Of a stretch of 64,000 nucleotides of DNA, positions 32,601 through 40,219 are shown piece by piece. Every line of letters begins with the position of its first letter. Positions within the stretch are counted from its first letter, which is position 1. This stretch comes from Paenibacillus sp. 481 (GTDB taxonomy: Bacteria > Bacillota > Bacilli > Paenibacillales > Paenibacillaceae). The notes beneath the pieces were generated by a model. It saw only the letters and a list, made by a program, of their open reading frames with translations, did not search any database and was not told where the DNA came from. The stretch lies in the NCBI RefSeq assembly GCF_021223605.1, contig NZ_CP075175.1, positions 4,295,501 through 4,359,500 on the forward strand, read 5' to 3'. Made by a program: the position numbers and the translations under genes.

Positions 32601-35600
32601 GAGGTTGAATCAGCGTTTGTCGTAGCTCGGACAGATAACCAAGGACAAGGTTATCTCTGTGCATACGTCGTCATGGACGATGAGCGGGATGAGAGCTTTT
32701 TACGCGAAAGTTTATCAGAATTGCTACCGAGCTATATGATGCCAGCCTACTTTGTTATTGTGCCGGAAATGCCGCTTACGCCTAATGGGAAAATCGATCA
32801 GAGGGCGTTGCCACAGCCTGATGTGGGCGATGTGTTTACGGTTGAATACGTGAAGCCGGAAACCGCAGTTGAGCGACGTTTAGCGGAAATTTGGGCAAGT
32901 ATACTCGGTGTTAATAAGGTTGGATTGAATGATAACTTTTTCAAATTAGGAGGTCATTCACTCAAAGCTAGTGTGCTCGTTTCCCGCATTCGCCTTGAAA
33001 TGCAAGCTACTGTAACGTTAAGTGACTTATTTCAGCGTCCCACTGTTCGGGAACTAGCAGCTTTGTTGGCCATTCAACCAAAATCGGTTGTCGATGAATA
33101 TATTCTTAAGGCTATAGATGATCGCTTGTACTACCCAACTTCATCCGCGCAAAAAAGAATGTATTATGTCAGTCAATTGGATAGTGAAGGAATTACTTAC
33201 AATATGCCGCTAATTGTGCGGTTGCCTTCAAATGTGAACATGGATCGATTGATACAGAGCCTACATTGGCTAGTGGAACGGCATGAGTCGTTGCGTACCT
33301 CCTTTAACATGATAGAAGGGGAACTTGTTCAGCAGATTCATCAGAACGTATCCTTTGTCGTAACTTCGGCAACCATTCGCGCCGAGGAAGTTGCTGGCCG
33401 GAAGCAAGCGTTTGTACGTGCATTTGATTTACACCGAGCTCCTTTACTAAGAGCCGAACTGTTACACGTGGAGAATGAATCCTTTATATTGTTACTGGAT
33501 ATGCATCATATCGTGTCAGATGGCGTTTCCATTAGTATTTTCGTTAATGAACTAAACGAGCTTTATAAGGGCCAAGCTTTGCCACCGTTAACGATTCATT
33601 ACAAAGACTATGTAGTGTGGAAGCAGTCGCAAAAAAATCATAAGAATTGGCTCGATGCAGAACGGTATTGGCTAAACCGTTTTACAGATGATGTACCCGT
33701 CTTGCAACTTCCAACCGATTATGCAAGACCAGCTATTCAAAAGTTTGGAGGAAGTAGACATTCAATTGTGCTCAATCGGGACAGTGGGTTACGTATACAC
33801 GATCTTTGCAAAGAGTGGGGGATGACAACCTACACGTTGCTATTGGCCGCATATGCAGTGTTCTTGCATAAATATACGGAGCGAGAAGACGTCATCATAG
33901 GATCGCCTGTCACAGGTCGGAACCATCCCGATATAGACGGTACGCTCGGTATGTTTGTAAATATGCTCCCATTGAGAGTCTTTCCGCACAAGACCAGAAC
34001 GTTTGCCGAACTAGCGGAAGAAGTTAAGCAAATCGTAGTCGATGCATATCCTCACCAAGATTACCCGTTAGAGGATATGATTGAACAGCTTGGTGTACGC
34101 CGAGACATGAGTAGGAATCCATTATTTGACACCGTATTTACGTATCAACCATTTGAAGCCAATCGAGGTATGAATGGATTCGCGGAACCATCGTTGCTAG
34201 TGGAAGACACCGAGCACGGCTTGTCCAAATTCGACTTAACGGTGAGTGTAACCGAACAGGAGTATGCGCACCTTTGTGTTGAAATGGAATACAGCACCCA
34301 TTTATTCAAGCATAGTACGGTAGAGCGAATGGCAGGACACTTTGTTCACGTATTGGAGCAAATTGTGGCCAAGCCTAATGAACGTTTGTCTGAATTGCAT
34401 GTGCTGACTGCTTCGGAGGAGAAACAACTGCTGGACGTATTTAACGATACATTTGTCGCGCATCCGGTGGACTGCACGATTCATGAGCTGTTTGAACGAC
34501 AGGTAGCGTTAACGCCGGATCATCCGGCTGTTGTGCTCGAGACTGCAAGTGACGATGCGGAACATGAGGTGGAGAAAGCTGGGCGGGGCAAGGCCGAGCA
34601 TGTTCAATTGACGTATCGGGAGCTGAACGAACGTGCCAATCAGCTAGCTAGCATCCTAAGGCATAAGGGAGCGGGCATCCATACCGTTGTCGGCATTATG
34701 ATGGAACGGTCATTGGATATGTTAGTCGGTGTGTTAGGTATTCTGAAGGCTGGAGCGGCGTATATGCCGATTGATCCCGCCTATCCGCAGGAGCGGATCG
34801 AATATATGCTACAAGACAGTGGAACGAGCTTAGTCGTGACGCATCGAGAAGGGATGAAGTCGACCACCTTTGCTGGAGAAGTCGTGGATGTGGACCTGTT
34901 GAGCCTGCACACAGAGAACGACACAGAGAACGAACAGGAGATAACCTTGAACCGGACGAGCGTGGAAGCGAGCCATTCGGCGTATATCATTTATACGTCA
35001 GGCTCTACGGGCAAGCCAAAAGGGGTAGCCGTCGCGCATCGCTCACTCGTCAACCTTTCCTGCTGGCATAACCGGCACTTCTCGGTGACGGCATTGGATC
35101 GGAGTACAAAGTTTGCGGGGTTTGGATTTGACGCCTCGGTATGGGAAGTGTTCCCGTATTTGATTGCGGGTGCCACGTTATTCATCGTTCCGGATGAAGC
35201 GCGGACGGATGTGCAACGTCTGAACGCATTTATGGAGCGGAATGGCATTACGATAAGCTTTTTGCCAACGCCAATATGCGAGCCCTTTATGGAGCTGGAC
35301 AACAGCTCGTTACGGCTGTTGTTGACAGGTGGGGAGAAGTTGAAGACGTATCGGAAGCAGAGCTACCAACTCGTCAATAACTATGGACCGACCGAAAACA
35401 CGGTAGTGGCAACGAGCTACAGCGTACAGGAAGCGGAGACGAATTTGCCGATAGGAAAGCCGATTGATAATGTACGTGTGTACATTGTGAGCAAGGATGG
35501 CAAGCTGCAGCCCATCGGGATTCCAGGGGAGCTGTGCTTGGCAGGAGAAGGTCTGGCGCAAGGTTATTTGCACCAGCCAGAGATGACGGCACAAAAGTTC

Positions 35601-37595
35601 GAAGCAAACCCGTACGAGGCGGAGGGGTTGCTGTATCGGACAGGCGATTTGGCGCGTTGGCGTGAGGATGGAAACATCGAATACTTAGGCCGGATCGATA
35701 GCCAAGTGAAAGTGCGTGGATTTCGGGTGGAGCTGGGTGAAATTACGCAACGTCTCATCCAGCATGAAGCGGTGAAAGAGGCTGTCGTGCTAGGGAAGCA
35801 GGATAGTCGCGGACACGTGTATTTAGCGGCATATGTAGTTGGTCGGAAGGAATGGAGTGTGGCACAGCTGCGCACATGGCTTGCGCAAGCGCTGCCGGAC
35901 TATATGGTTCCGACATACTATGTCGGGCTAGAAGCGCTTCCACTTACGGCAAATGGCAAAGTAGATGAGCGTGCTTTACCTGAGCCAGACAACGATTTTG
36001 TGAACGAGACACCATATGTTGCTCCTGTTACTTGGCATGAGAAAATACTTGCCGAAATTTGGGGAGAAGTTCTAGGTGTTGAAGGATTGGGCGTTCATGA
36101 TCATTTCTTTGAGCGGGGTGGCCATTCTTTGAAAGTAACGCAAGTGGTTAACCGGATTAGCGAACAATTTAATGTGACGTTTCCGTTGCGTTTATTTTTC
36201 GAAAGGCCGACCATTATGGAACAAGCTGCCTATGTGGCGCAGGTAGGAAACGGAGAGAAAAATGTTAAGGAAGTGCTCATTCCAATTGTGGAAGAGCGTG
36301 AATATTATCCGGTTACGCCGTTACAATTGTATACCTATCAATCAAGCTCGGATCAGACGATCTACAATATGCCACAGGTGTTAAAGGTCGAAGGCTTGCT
36401 TGATATGAAGCGGTTGGAGCGAAGCTTCCGCACTATAGTGGAACGGCATGAAGCGCTTCGTACTTCGTTCACGGAAATCGATGGCGTATTAATGATGAAA
36501 ATAGACCAAGAAGTACGATTTGAACTGGTAGTGGAACAAGCGTGGGAAGAAGATGTATCGAATAAAATAAATGATTTTATTCGACCGTTTGACCTGAATT
36601 CAGCGCCGCTGATTCGAGCAAAAGTGATTCAAATCGAACACGAGTCTTATATACTGATGGTCGATATGCATCACATTATATCGGACGGCATCTCATTCTC
36701 TATCTTTTTCAACGAACTAATGATGATCTATCAAGGTCAGAGCGAGCTTCAGCCGCTTCGTATTCAATTTAAAGATTTTGTCGTATGGAGCAGCGAGCAG
36801 TTGCATAGTGGTGCATTGGAGCAGACAGAGCAATTTTGGCGGAGTCAATTAGGGAAGAATCCACCCGTTTTGCAAATCGAAACGGATTATCCGCGTCCTA
36901 GCATTCGCTCGTTTGAAGGCGATCAAATTCGCTTCACGCTTGACGAATCGTTGACCGAACAAGTTCGAAACTTTAGTCTTCAGCATGATGTTACCCTGTA
37001 CATGACATTACTTGCTGCCTACTATGCTTTATTAATGAAATATTCAAATCAGGAGGATATTATCGTCGGTACGCTAGTTGCTGGACGCCCTACTTCAGAA
37101 TTGGAGCGTGTCATGGGGCTATTTATCAACTCGTTGCCGCTACGTAACTATCCGACACCTGATAAGTCTTATAAGCAGTTCGCTATGGAAGTAAGGACGA
37201 ATTTACTTGCCGCCTATGAGCATCAGCATTATCCATTTGAGGCACTAGTTGAAACATTAAATGTGCCTAGTGATCCAAGTCGAAGTGACTGGTATGATAC
37301 AGCGTTTTCCTTTTTAAACATGGCTCCTGTTCAATTACAAGTAGACGGTCTTAGCTTTGCGACGTATCCGTTTGACTGGAAAGTTGCTGAGCACGATTTC
37401 TACTTAGTAGGAGTAGAGGGAGAGCACGAAATTATTCTGGATTTTGCGTATTGCACAAAGCTATTTAATAAAAATACAATACTAGCAATGGCCAACGACT
37501 TTAGAAGTGTCGTCGAGCAAGTCATGGCTAATTCAGAAGTGAAGTTGTCAGAGCTTGAGCTTGCTATGAACAAGATTGAACAGGGAGCCCTTTAA
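26676..37595 (+). CDS. Nonribosomal peptide synthetase, three modules plus terminal condensation domain: C-A-T x3, C
   Basis: This is a 3639-residue protein with a GTG start at 26676, placed 9 bases after AAGGAGG. Approximate residues: C1 8-440 (SMQEGMLFH opening, typical of D-donor C domains, so it fits the D-Leu end of the previous protein), A1 470-1009, T1 1055, C2 1112-1539, A2 1559-2047, T2 2090, C3 2150-2579, A3 2602-3104, T3 3149, terminal C 3209-3635. Pocket codes: A1 DGFFLGVVF (Ile), A2 DGFFLGMVY (Ile or Val), A3 DAWFLGNVV (Leu). The protein ends about 20 residues after the last C domain, with no carrier, thioesterase, reductase or COM tail. A1 and A3 are near-copies of A2 and A5 of the preceding gene. 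Order and docking signals place this as the last synthetase. Confidence 0.97.
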   Translation: MDKSKIDKIYPLSSMQEGMLFHSLLSQEEATYFEQVILKLNGQVDPLVFEQSVKVVIDRYDIFRTVFLHLKVQRPRQVVLKERPFQLYVEDLTHLVEKEQQQYLEQYIERDKQKGFELSKDVLMRFALFQIGQSDFQLIWSYHHILMDGWCTSIVLGELFHIYQCLHAGKPILLAPPTSYGTFIKWLEQQDNDAATDYWNMYLQHYELTAEVPLKQQNGGNASANPDVKYENAQVLLTIDESLTHSFMELAKQLQVTANCLFQTLWGILLQRYNNTDDVVFGAVVSGRPAAIQGIETMVGLFINTIPVRIQTEAGQTVSALVQRVQEAAIQSEQYSYVSLADIQAKSQLSRNLFQHIVTYQNFGMASMNTLSDKGELPFTIGDVSTYEQSNYDFNIMVAPHAQLGLKFMFNAAVYDAALPYRLVEHFTCMLNQVVQNPEIAVEQLTISSDAETQWLLTELTETKSIYGKEKTLQQHFAEQVERTPDRTAIVFEGQTLTYRELNEQANRAARVLRAQGVGPNVIVAVLCDRSVEMIVALLAILKAGGAYLPIDPDNPLERIRYMLEDSGAAWLVTRSHLIAAAEVAAKAAAEVVAKAVLEATPEARPEAASGATKHDTYAAIPILQQFKGKLIVIEEAMSDAQRFDEQMKDCCDVAVDSSSDDLAYVIYTSGSTGKPKGTLVKHYNVSRVVKATNYIQIDEKDNVLQLSNYAFDGSTFDIYGALLNGATLVLLKREDVTDIGKLAGTIREQGITVFFITTALFNVLIDLDASCLKNVRKVLFGGENVSVSHVRQALEVVGEDVLTHVYGPTESTVFATAYSIREVEEGAATVPIGRPLANTEAYVMDSKMRMQPRGIPGELCLGGDGLAAGYLNQHELTAEKFVAHPYVSGEKLYRTGDLVRVSEDGQIEYIGRIDQQVKIRGFRIEPDEIAVQLREHPAIQEAVVVAIQGGTGESHYLCAYYVPNQPIEVAELRTHIAAILPQYMVPTYYVELNRIPLTPNGKIDKKALPQPNSSEHFAAALYVPPENETEADLLLIWEDVLGSTGIGTSDSFFERGGHSLKAIMLMSRIQKQFHVDIPLRLILQHPTIKSMASLILNGTEQEQDVIAAASPMEYYPASSAQKRMYMVSQFQEVGTSYNIPYLTHIRGPLDIERLRQAVSKLTDRHESLRTSFMLLNNEIVQQIHDQVDVPFTVILCTREEVASYSSTFIRPFVLQQAPLLRVELLQLAEEEFVLMIDVHHIVSDGISSQILIRELQQLYDTKSLPQLRIQYKDYAVWQLQQAQSDTMKKHEDYWLAQFHGEVPVLELPTDFPRSAVKQYEGNRHVFRVDRQIVDQLSQVCHKQQSTLYMILLAAYHVFLSRYSGQDDIVIGSPIAGRSHVDLEPIVGMFVNTLAIRNTCSSEQTFINFLTDVKETVLRAFEHEQYPLEEVINKLDLQRDSSRNPLFDTMFALQNMQLAQNESSELVFQPYPFNLEISKFDLMFVALQQEDGLYVEIEYRTSLFKAETIERMGKHFARLLTEIAIHPERLIGQLSMISEDEEMLFDKVNATDISSTQLTLAQIFEMQVESAPEKIALTIGERDVSYQTLNKRANQIAHFLRANQVGANARVALMLSRSTDMIAAIFGVMKAGGAYVPIDPDYPADRVNYMLHDSQALLLLTDQEIGDTVQFEGEIKQLQQIELSDFPSSNMVANCSPSDLAYVMYTSGSTGRPKGTLTTHQNIIRVVKNTNYIQIQPDDRLLQLSNYAFDGSTFDIFGALLNCARLVLVSKDTMLDIDALTELIQREQITVFFITTALFNTLVDVNVGALQRVRKILFGGEKVSIRHVRSAYSILGPGKLVHMYGPTESTVYATFYPILQVEANAHTVPIGRPLANTQVYVLDRHDRLQMIGVPGELCISGQGLCEGYLNNAEMTAEKFVEHPFLPHERLYRTGDLVKMLPDGNLEYISRMDNQVKLRGYRIELGEITRQLLAIEEVESAFVVARTDNQGQGYLCAYVVMDDERDESFLRESLSELLPSYMMPAYFVIVPEMPLTPNGKIDQRALPQPDVGDVFTVEYVKPETAVERRLAEIWASILGVNKVGLNDNFFKLGGHSLKASVLVSRIRLEMQATVTLSDLFQRPTVRELAALLAIQPKSVVDEYILKAIDDRLYYPTSSAQKRMYYVSQLDSEGITYNMPLIVRLPSNVNMDRLIQSLHWLVERHESLRTSFNMIEGELVQQIHQNVSFVVTSATIRAEEVAGRKQAFVRAFDLHRAPLLRAELLHVENESFILLLDMHHIVSDGVSISIFVNELNELYKGQALPPLTIHYKDYVVWKQSQKNHKNWLDAERYWLNRFTDDVPVLQLPTDYARPAIQKFGGSRHSIVLNRDSGLRIHDLCKEWGMTTYTLLLAAYAVFLHKYTEREDVIIGSPVTGRNHPDIDGTLGMFVNMLPLRVFPHKTRTFAELAEEVKQIVVDAYPHQDYPLEDMIEQLGVRRDMSRNPLFDTVFTYQPFEANRGMNGFAEPSLLVEDTEHGLSKFDLTVSVTEQEYAHLCVEMEYSTHLFKHSTVERMAGHFVHVLEQIVAKPNERLSELHVLTASEEKQLLDVFNDTFVAHPVDCTIHELFERQVALTPDHPAVVLETASDDAEHEVEKAGRGKAEHVQLTYRELNERANQLASILRHKGAGIHTVVGIMMERSLDMLVGVLGILKAGAAYMPIDPAYPQERIEYMLQDSGTSLVVTHREGMKSTTFAGEVVDVDLLSLHTENDTENEQEITLNRTSVEASHSAYIIYTSGSTGKPKGVAVAHRSLVNLSCWHNRHFSVTALDRSTKFAGFGFDASVWEVFPYLIAGATLFIVPDEARTDVQRLNAFMERNGITISFLPTPICEPFMELDNSSLRLLLTGGEKLKTYRKQSYQLVNNYGPTENTVVATSYSVQEAETNLPIGKPIDNVRVYIVSKDGKLQPIGIPGELCLAGEGLAQGYLHQPEMTAQKFEANPYEAEGLLYRTGDLARWREDGNIEYLGRIDSQVKVRGFRVELGEITQRLIQHEAVKEAVVLGKQDSRGHVYLAAYVVGRKEWSVAQLRTWLAQALPDYMVPTYYVGLEALPLTANGKVDERALPEPDNDFVNETPYVAPVTWHEKILAEIWGEVLGVEGLGVHDHFFERGGHSLKVTQVVNRISEQFNVTFPLRLFFERPTIMEQAAYVAQVGNGEKNVKEVLIPIVEEREYYPVTPLQLYTYQSSSDQTIYNMPQVLKVEGLLDMKRLERSFRTIVERHEALRTSFTEIDGVLMMKIDQEVRFELVVEQAWEEDVSNKINDFIRPFDLNSAPLIRAKVIQIEHESYILMVDMHHIISDGISFSIFFNELMMIYQGQSELQPLRIQFKDFVVWSSEQLHSGALEQTEQFWRSQLGKNPPVLQIETDYPRPSIRSFEGDQIRFTLDESLTEQVRNFSLQHDVTLYMTLLAAYYALLMKYSNQEDIIVGTLVAGRPTSELERVMGLFINSLPLRNYPTPDKSYKQFAMEVRTNLLAAYEHQHYPFEALVETLNVPSDPSRSDWYDTAFSFLNMAPVQLQVDGLSFATYPFDWKVAEHDFYLVGVEGEHEIILDFAYCTKLFNKNTILAMANDFRSVVEQVMANSEVKLSELELAMNKIEQGAL
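28074..29437 (+). repeat. Duplicated Ile adenylation core, copy 2
   Basis: Second copy of the block at 13751-15150, including a shorter Ala/Glu-rich insert (about 28406-28520). Downstream of 29437 the sequence turns into an unrelated small A subdomain, marking the recombination edge at the A8 hinge. Confidence 0.93.
34323..35990 (+). repeat. Duplicated Leu adenylation domain, copy 2
   Basis: Second copy of the block at 23252-24907. It differs by scattered single bases and a 12-bp in-frame duplication near 34916-34932 (ACAGAGAACG repeated). It ends at the LPEPD motif, after which the carrier domains differ (GGHSL here, GGDSI in copy 1). Confidence 0.93.
36290..37560 (+). other. Terminal condensation domain with intact active site
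   Basis: It starts with YYPVTPLQ, has HHIISDG at about 36668-36688, and continues with the usual C-domain motifs through the IIVGT...GR and MGLFINSLPLR regions. Everything expected of an active C domain is there, but no module follows. In known systems, terminal C domains release the chain by cyclization or by condensing it with a free amine or other nucleophile; which applies here cannot be read from sequence. Confidence 0.85.
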
Positions 37596-37633
37596 ACAGA
37601 CGGAATACCTAACATCTAAATGAGGTGAGATAT

Positions 37634-38740
37634 TTGAGTAAAATGAGAACAGGTCCACTTTTACCTATTGTGTTTATTATGATTGCAATCATGTTGTCCG
37701 GCGCTGCTTATTTCTTACTTCGACAAGAGATCGTGAACGAAACCGTAATCATGAGCTCTAATATCGGAATGATCGTATTAATACCGACAACCTTTTATTT
37801 ACTGTGGGCCAGACCTAAATCGTTGCCGAGAGAGTATGTATATGTGTGGTTTATTTTTTCCGTAGCATTGACGTACTTTATAACACCGCTTGAGCATCGG
37901 TATTTTTTGCAAGGGGTGTTGAAATGGCTGCTGCCTGTCGTAGAAATATTGCTAGTGCCTTATATCATTTATCGGATATATACGATCGTTAAGCGTTATC
38001 GTGCAGTAGGTAATCGTGAAGAATTGGACCCGATCAGCACGATGAAAGAAGCGCTGATGCCGATTATGGGTGATGGTGTCGTACTTAATATTTTGCTTAC
38101 AGAAATGAGCGTATTTTTTTATTCATTGTTCGCGTGGTTTAAAAAAAATAACGAGCCCAAACCTGGTACGTATACGTATCATAAAGACTCACAAATTAAA
38201 GTCATCGTTATCGTGTTTATCATTTTAATTATCGTAGAGTCAGTAGCTTTGCATTTTTTACTCGTACGATGGAGCATTGTCCTTGCATGGATCACAGCGG
38301 TATTGAATGTATACGGTATTTTGTACATGATAGCCTTGTACAATTCTTTCCGTCTTCGTCCGCACCGTTTAACAAATGGGCAGCTGAAAGTGAATTTAGG
38401 TTTTCAGGGTAGTATTACAGTTGAAGTGGACAATATCGAAGCGGTAAACCAAGCGAAACCATTTGAATTAGGTGAAAAAATTCCAGATGACATTTTCGTC
38501 TCATTTATGCGTTTGGATGCTCCGCAATTGGAAATCTGTTTAAAAGAGCCTGTGCAGATGCAAGGCTCGTATGGAATAAAAAAAATGATTTCTAAAGTCG
38601 TGATGAGGGCCGATAACGTGAATGATTTTACTGCTGAACTTGAACAAATGCGCGATCGCTATGCGGATACCGAGGCGTATTCCAATATTCAACGCGAACA
38701 AGAATCATCACCGTCCGTCATTCAATCTCAAAGCTATTAA
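37634..38740 (+). CDS. Multi-pass membrane protein with C-terminal soluble domain, last gene of the NRPS unit
   Basis: I choose the TTG at 37634, which follows GAGGTGAG by about 4 bases; a GTG at 37625 lies inside that ribosome site and ATG 37643 is a fallback. The protein has four hydrophobic segments in its first 110 residues and two more near residues 190-235, a charged loop between, and a soluble C-terminal part of about 130 residues (LTNGQLKVNLGF onward) that looks beta-rich, possibly PH-like. It has no ABC, MFS or RND motifs. It starts 38 bases after the last synthetase and precedes a strong terminator, so it is probably co-transcribed. A role in self-protection or export is possible but unproven; I do not recognise a characterised family. 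Confidence 0.85.
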   Translation: MSKMRTGPLLPIVFIMIAIMLSGAAYFLLRQEIVNETVIMSSNIGMIVLIPTTFYLLWARPKSLPREYVYVWFIFSVALTYFITPLEHRYFLQGVLKWLLPVVEILLVPYIIYRIYTIVKRYRAVGNREELDPISTMKEALMPIMGDGVVLNILLTEMSVFFYSLFAWFKKNNEPKPGTYTYHKDSQIKVIVIVFIILIIVESVALHFLLVRWSIVLAWITAVLNVYGILYMIALYNSFRLRPHRLTNGQLKVNLGFQGSITVEVDNIEAVNQAKPFELGEKIPDDIFVSFMRLDAPQLEICLKEPVQMQGSYGIKKMISKVVMRADNVNDFTAELEQMRDRYADTEAYSNIQREQESSPSVIQSQSY

Positions 38741-38775
38741 ACGAACTCGAAAAGAAGAAATAGTTACAGTGGTTG

Positions 38776-38823
38776 GCCTGAAGAAATCATGGAGCATTTG
38801 CCTGATTAACTTCAGGCTTTTTT
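38776..38823 (+). terminator. Rho-independent terminator after the NRPS operon
   Basis: Perfect stem GCCTGAAG (38776-38783) / CTTCAGGC (38810-38817), followed by six T. It lies 35 bases after the stop of the membrane protein gene and closes the biosynthetic transcript. Confidence 0.85.
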
Positions 38824-38844
38824 ATTCTGGAAAAAATAGAGGTG

Positions 38845-38961
38845 ATGAGGTATTCCACTTTCAAAGGCATGGATATAAACGTTCATGTTGGACAGGTTCA
38901 TAATATGAATAGCAAGGATGAGGAATTTAAGTTTATGATAGAACATGAGTTTGGTACCTAA
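38845..38961 (+). CDS. Possible 38-residue small protein or gene fragment
   Basis: A short open frame with ATG at 38845 and TAA at 38959-38961. A GAGGTG sequence touches the start codon, which is too close for a normal ribosome site. The sequence is acidic and His-containing (for example KDEEFKFMIEHEFG) and reads like a piece of a globular protein. I cannot name it; it may be a gene remnant. Confidence 0.2.
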   Translation: MRYSTFKGMDINVHVGQVHNMNSKDEEFKFMIEHEFGT

Positions 38962-39008
38962 CATAAGTAGCTCGGTTGTACATTCATTCATAAGAGGAGC
39001 TGTTAGTG

Positions 39009-39761
39009 ATGAATATGACCATGCAAGAGCAGTTAAAGATCAATAAGCAGAGCTGGGATGAGTCAGCGGAACGATTTTTTGGACGAACAGCGTTGCCGGA
39101 ATATGGGCCGCATGCTCCGACGGAGGAGAAGCTGCAACTATTCGATCCTTTAGCAGGCAAAAAGGTGTTGGAGGTAGGCTGCGGGAGCGGGCACTCGTTA
39201 TTGTACATGCTGAACCATGGGGTGGATGAAGCAGTTGGGTTGGATTTGTCCAAGGTTCAGATTGAAACGGCACGGCGCGTTGTAGGCGATAGTGTCAAAG
39301 TAAAGCTCTATGAATCGCCGATGGAAGAGAATCCAGGTTTGGTAGAGAACGATTTTGATATTGCGTATTCGATTTTCGCGCTGGGCTGGACGTTGGATTT
39401 GCATCAAACGTTGTCGAACGTCTACAGCTATATAAAACCGGGCGGTTCATTTATTTTTAGTTGGGAGCATCCTCTACATGGTCTAATGGATTACAAGGAG
39501 GGTGTTATTTATTTTAGTGAGTCCTATTGGGAAGAAACACGAAATTTACATAAAGCTTGGGCACCGCGTCCTGCTGTGTATCAGCATAGAAAGCTTAGTA
39601 CGTATTTGAATGAGTTAATTCGGGTTGGGTTTACGATTGAACAAGTCATTGAAGATGTAGAAATTCAGGAACGCGAGCGTGGGGGGAATCCTAGTTCGTG
39701 GTATTCGGAGTTCAAGGCAGGCTATTTGCCAGCGACGATGATTGTGAAATGTAGGAAGTAG
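39009..39761 (+). CDS. Class I SAM-dependent methyltransferase
   Basis: ATG at 39009 follows GAGGAG by 10 bases; a GTG directly before it is less likely. The 250-residue protein has motif I LEVGCGSGH at residues 54-62 and an acidic strand end GLDLSK near 80, as in UbiE/YxbB-like small-molecule methyltransferases. The WEHPLHG segment in the middle is typical of this group. The substrate is unknown. It lies downstream of the NRPS terminator, so a link to the peptide is only possible. Part of this gene has a decayed copy at 40862-41004. Confidence 0.88.
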   Translation: MNMTMQEQLKINKQSWDESAERFFGRTALPEYGPHAPTEEKLQLFDPLAGKKVLEVGCGSGHSLLYMLNHGVDEAVGLDLSKVQIETARRVVGDSVKVKLYESPMEENPGLVENDFDIAYSIFALGWTLDLHQTLSNVYSYIKPGGSFIFSWEHPLHGLMDYKEGVIYFSESYWEETRNLHKAWAPRPAVYQHRKLSTYLNELIRVGFTIEQVIEDVEIQERERGGNPSSWYSEFKAGYLPATMIVKCRK

Positions 39762-39803
39762 TGCGGTTGTGATTAGAAAGAGGAATGGTAAGGGGGAATT
39801 ACC

Positions 39804-40217
39804 TTGATCTATGAAATGACGGTTCAAGTTCGTGTTACAGATATAAATGAAGGCCAAATATGGTATCAAACCTTGCTCAATAAGGAACCAGACGACGTAC
39901 CGCATGCAGGATTTGCGGAATGGGAGCTTGTACCTGGATGTTGGTTGCAAGTAGCAGAAGGAGTGCCAAGTGCAGGGAGCGGGCCCATTCGTTTAGGAGT
40001 TATCGATATTGAAGCTGAAAGAGATAGACTTCAAAAGGAACTAAATGTGGAGAGCTTCGAAATTCATTCGCGAGCAGAAGTTCCAGTAAAGTGGGCAACT
40101 TTTACTGATCCTTGGGGAAATCGTCTTGGTCTTTTTGAATATTTGAGTGATACGGAGAAGAATGAGCGGGTGCAAACGGTTTTAAGCAAGACGTCATGTA
40201 GTGACATAGGAGGATAG
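39804..40217 (+). CDS. VOC-fold (glyoxalase/bleomycin-resistance type) protein
   Basis: 137 residues. The TTG at 39804 is preferred because AAGGGGG (39790-39796) is 7 bases upstream; the first ATG (39816) would be too far. The protein begins with a strand typical of the VOC fold (EMTVQVRVTDINEGQIWYQTLL) in meaning: a beta strand, then a helix; it ends with FTDPWGNRLGLFE, the characteristic second-half motif with a metal-ligand Glu. Members are lyases, dioxygenases or drug-binding resistance proteins; the substrate is not deducible. Its last codons contain the AGGAGG ribosome site of the next gene, so the two are probably translationally coupled. Confidence 0.85.
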   Translation: MIYEMTVQVRVTDINEGQIWYQTLLNKEPDDVPHAGFAEWELVPGCWLQVAEGVPSAGSGPIRLGVIDIEAERDRLQKELNVESFEIHSRAEVPVKWATFTDPWGNRLGLFEYLSDTEKNERVQTVLSKTSCSDIGG

Positions 40218-40219
40218 CC

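Noticed and set aside
37560-38740. A thioesterase or reductase at the end of the NRPS line
   Set aside because: No GxSxG hydrolase or Rossmann reductase motif occurs after the last C domain; the next gene is a membrane protein.
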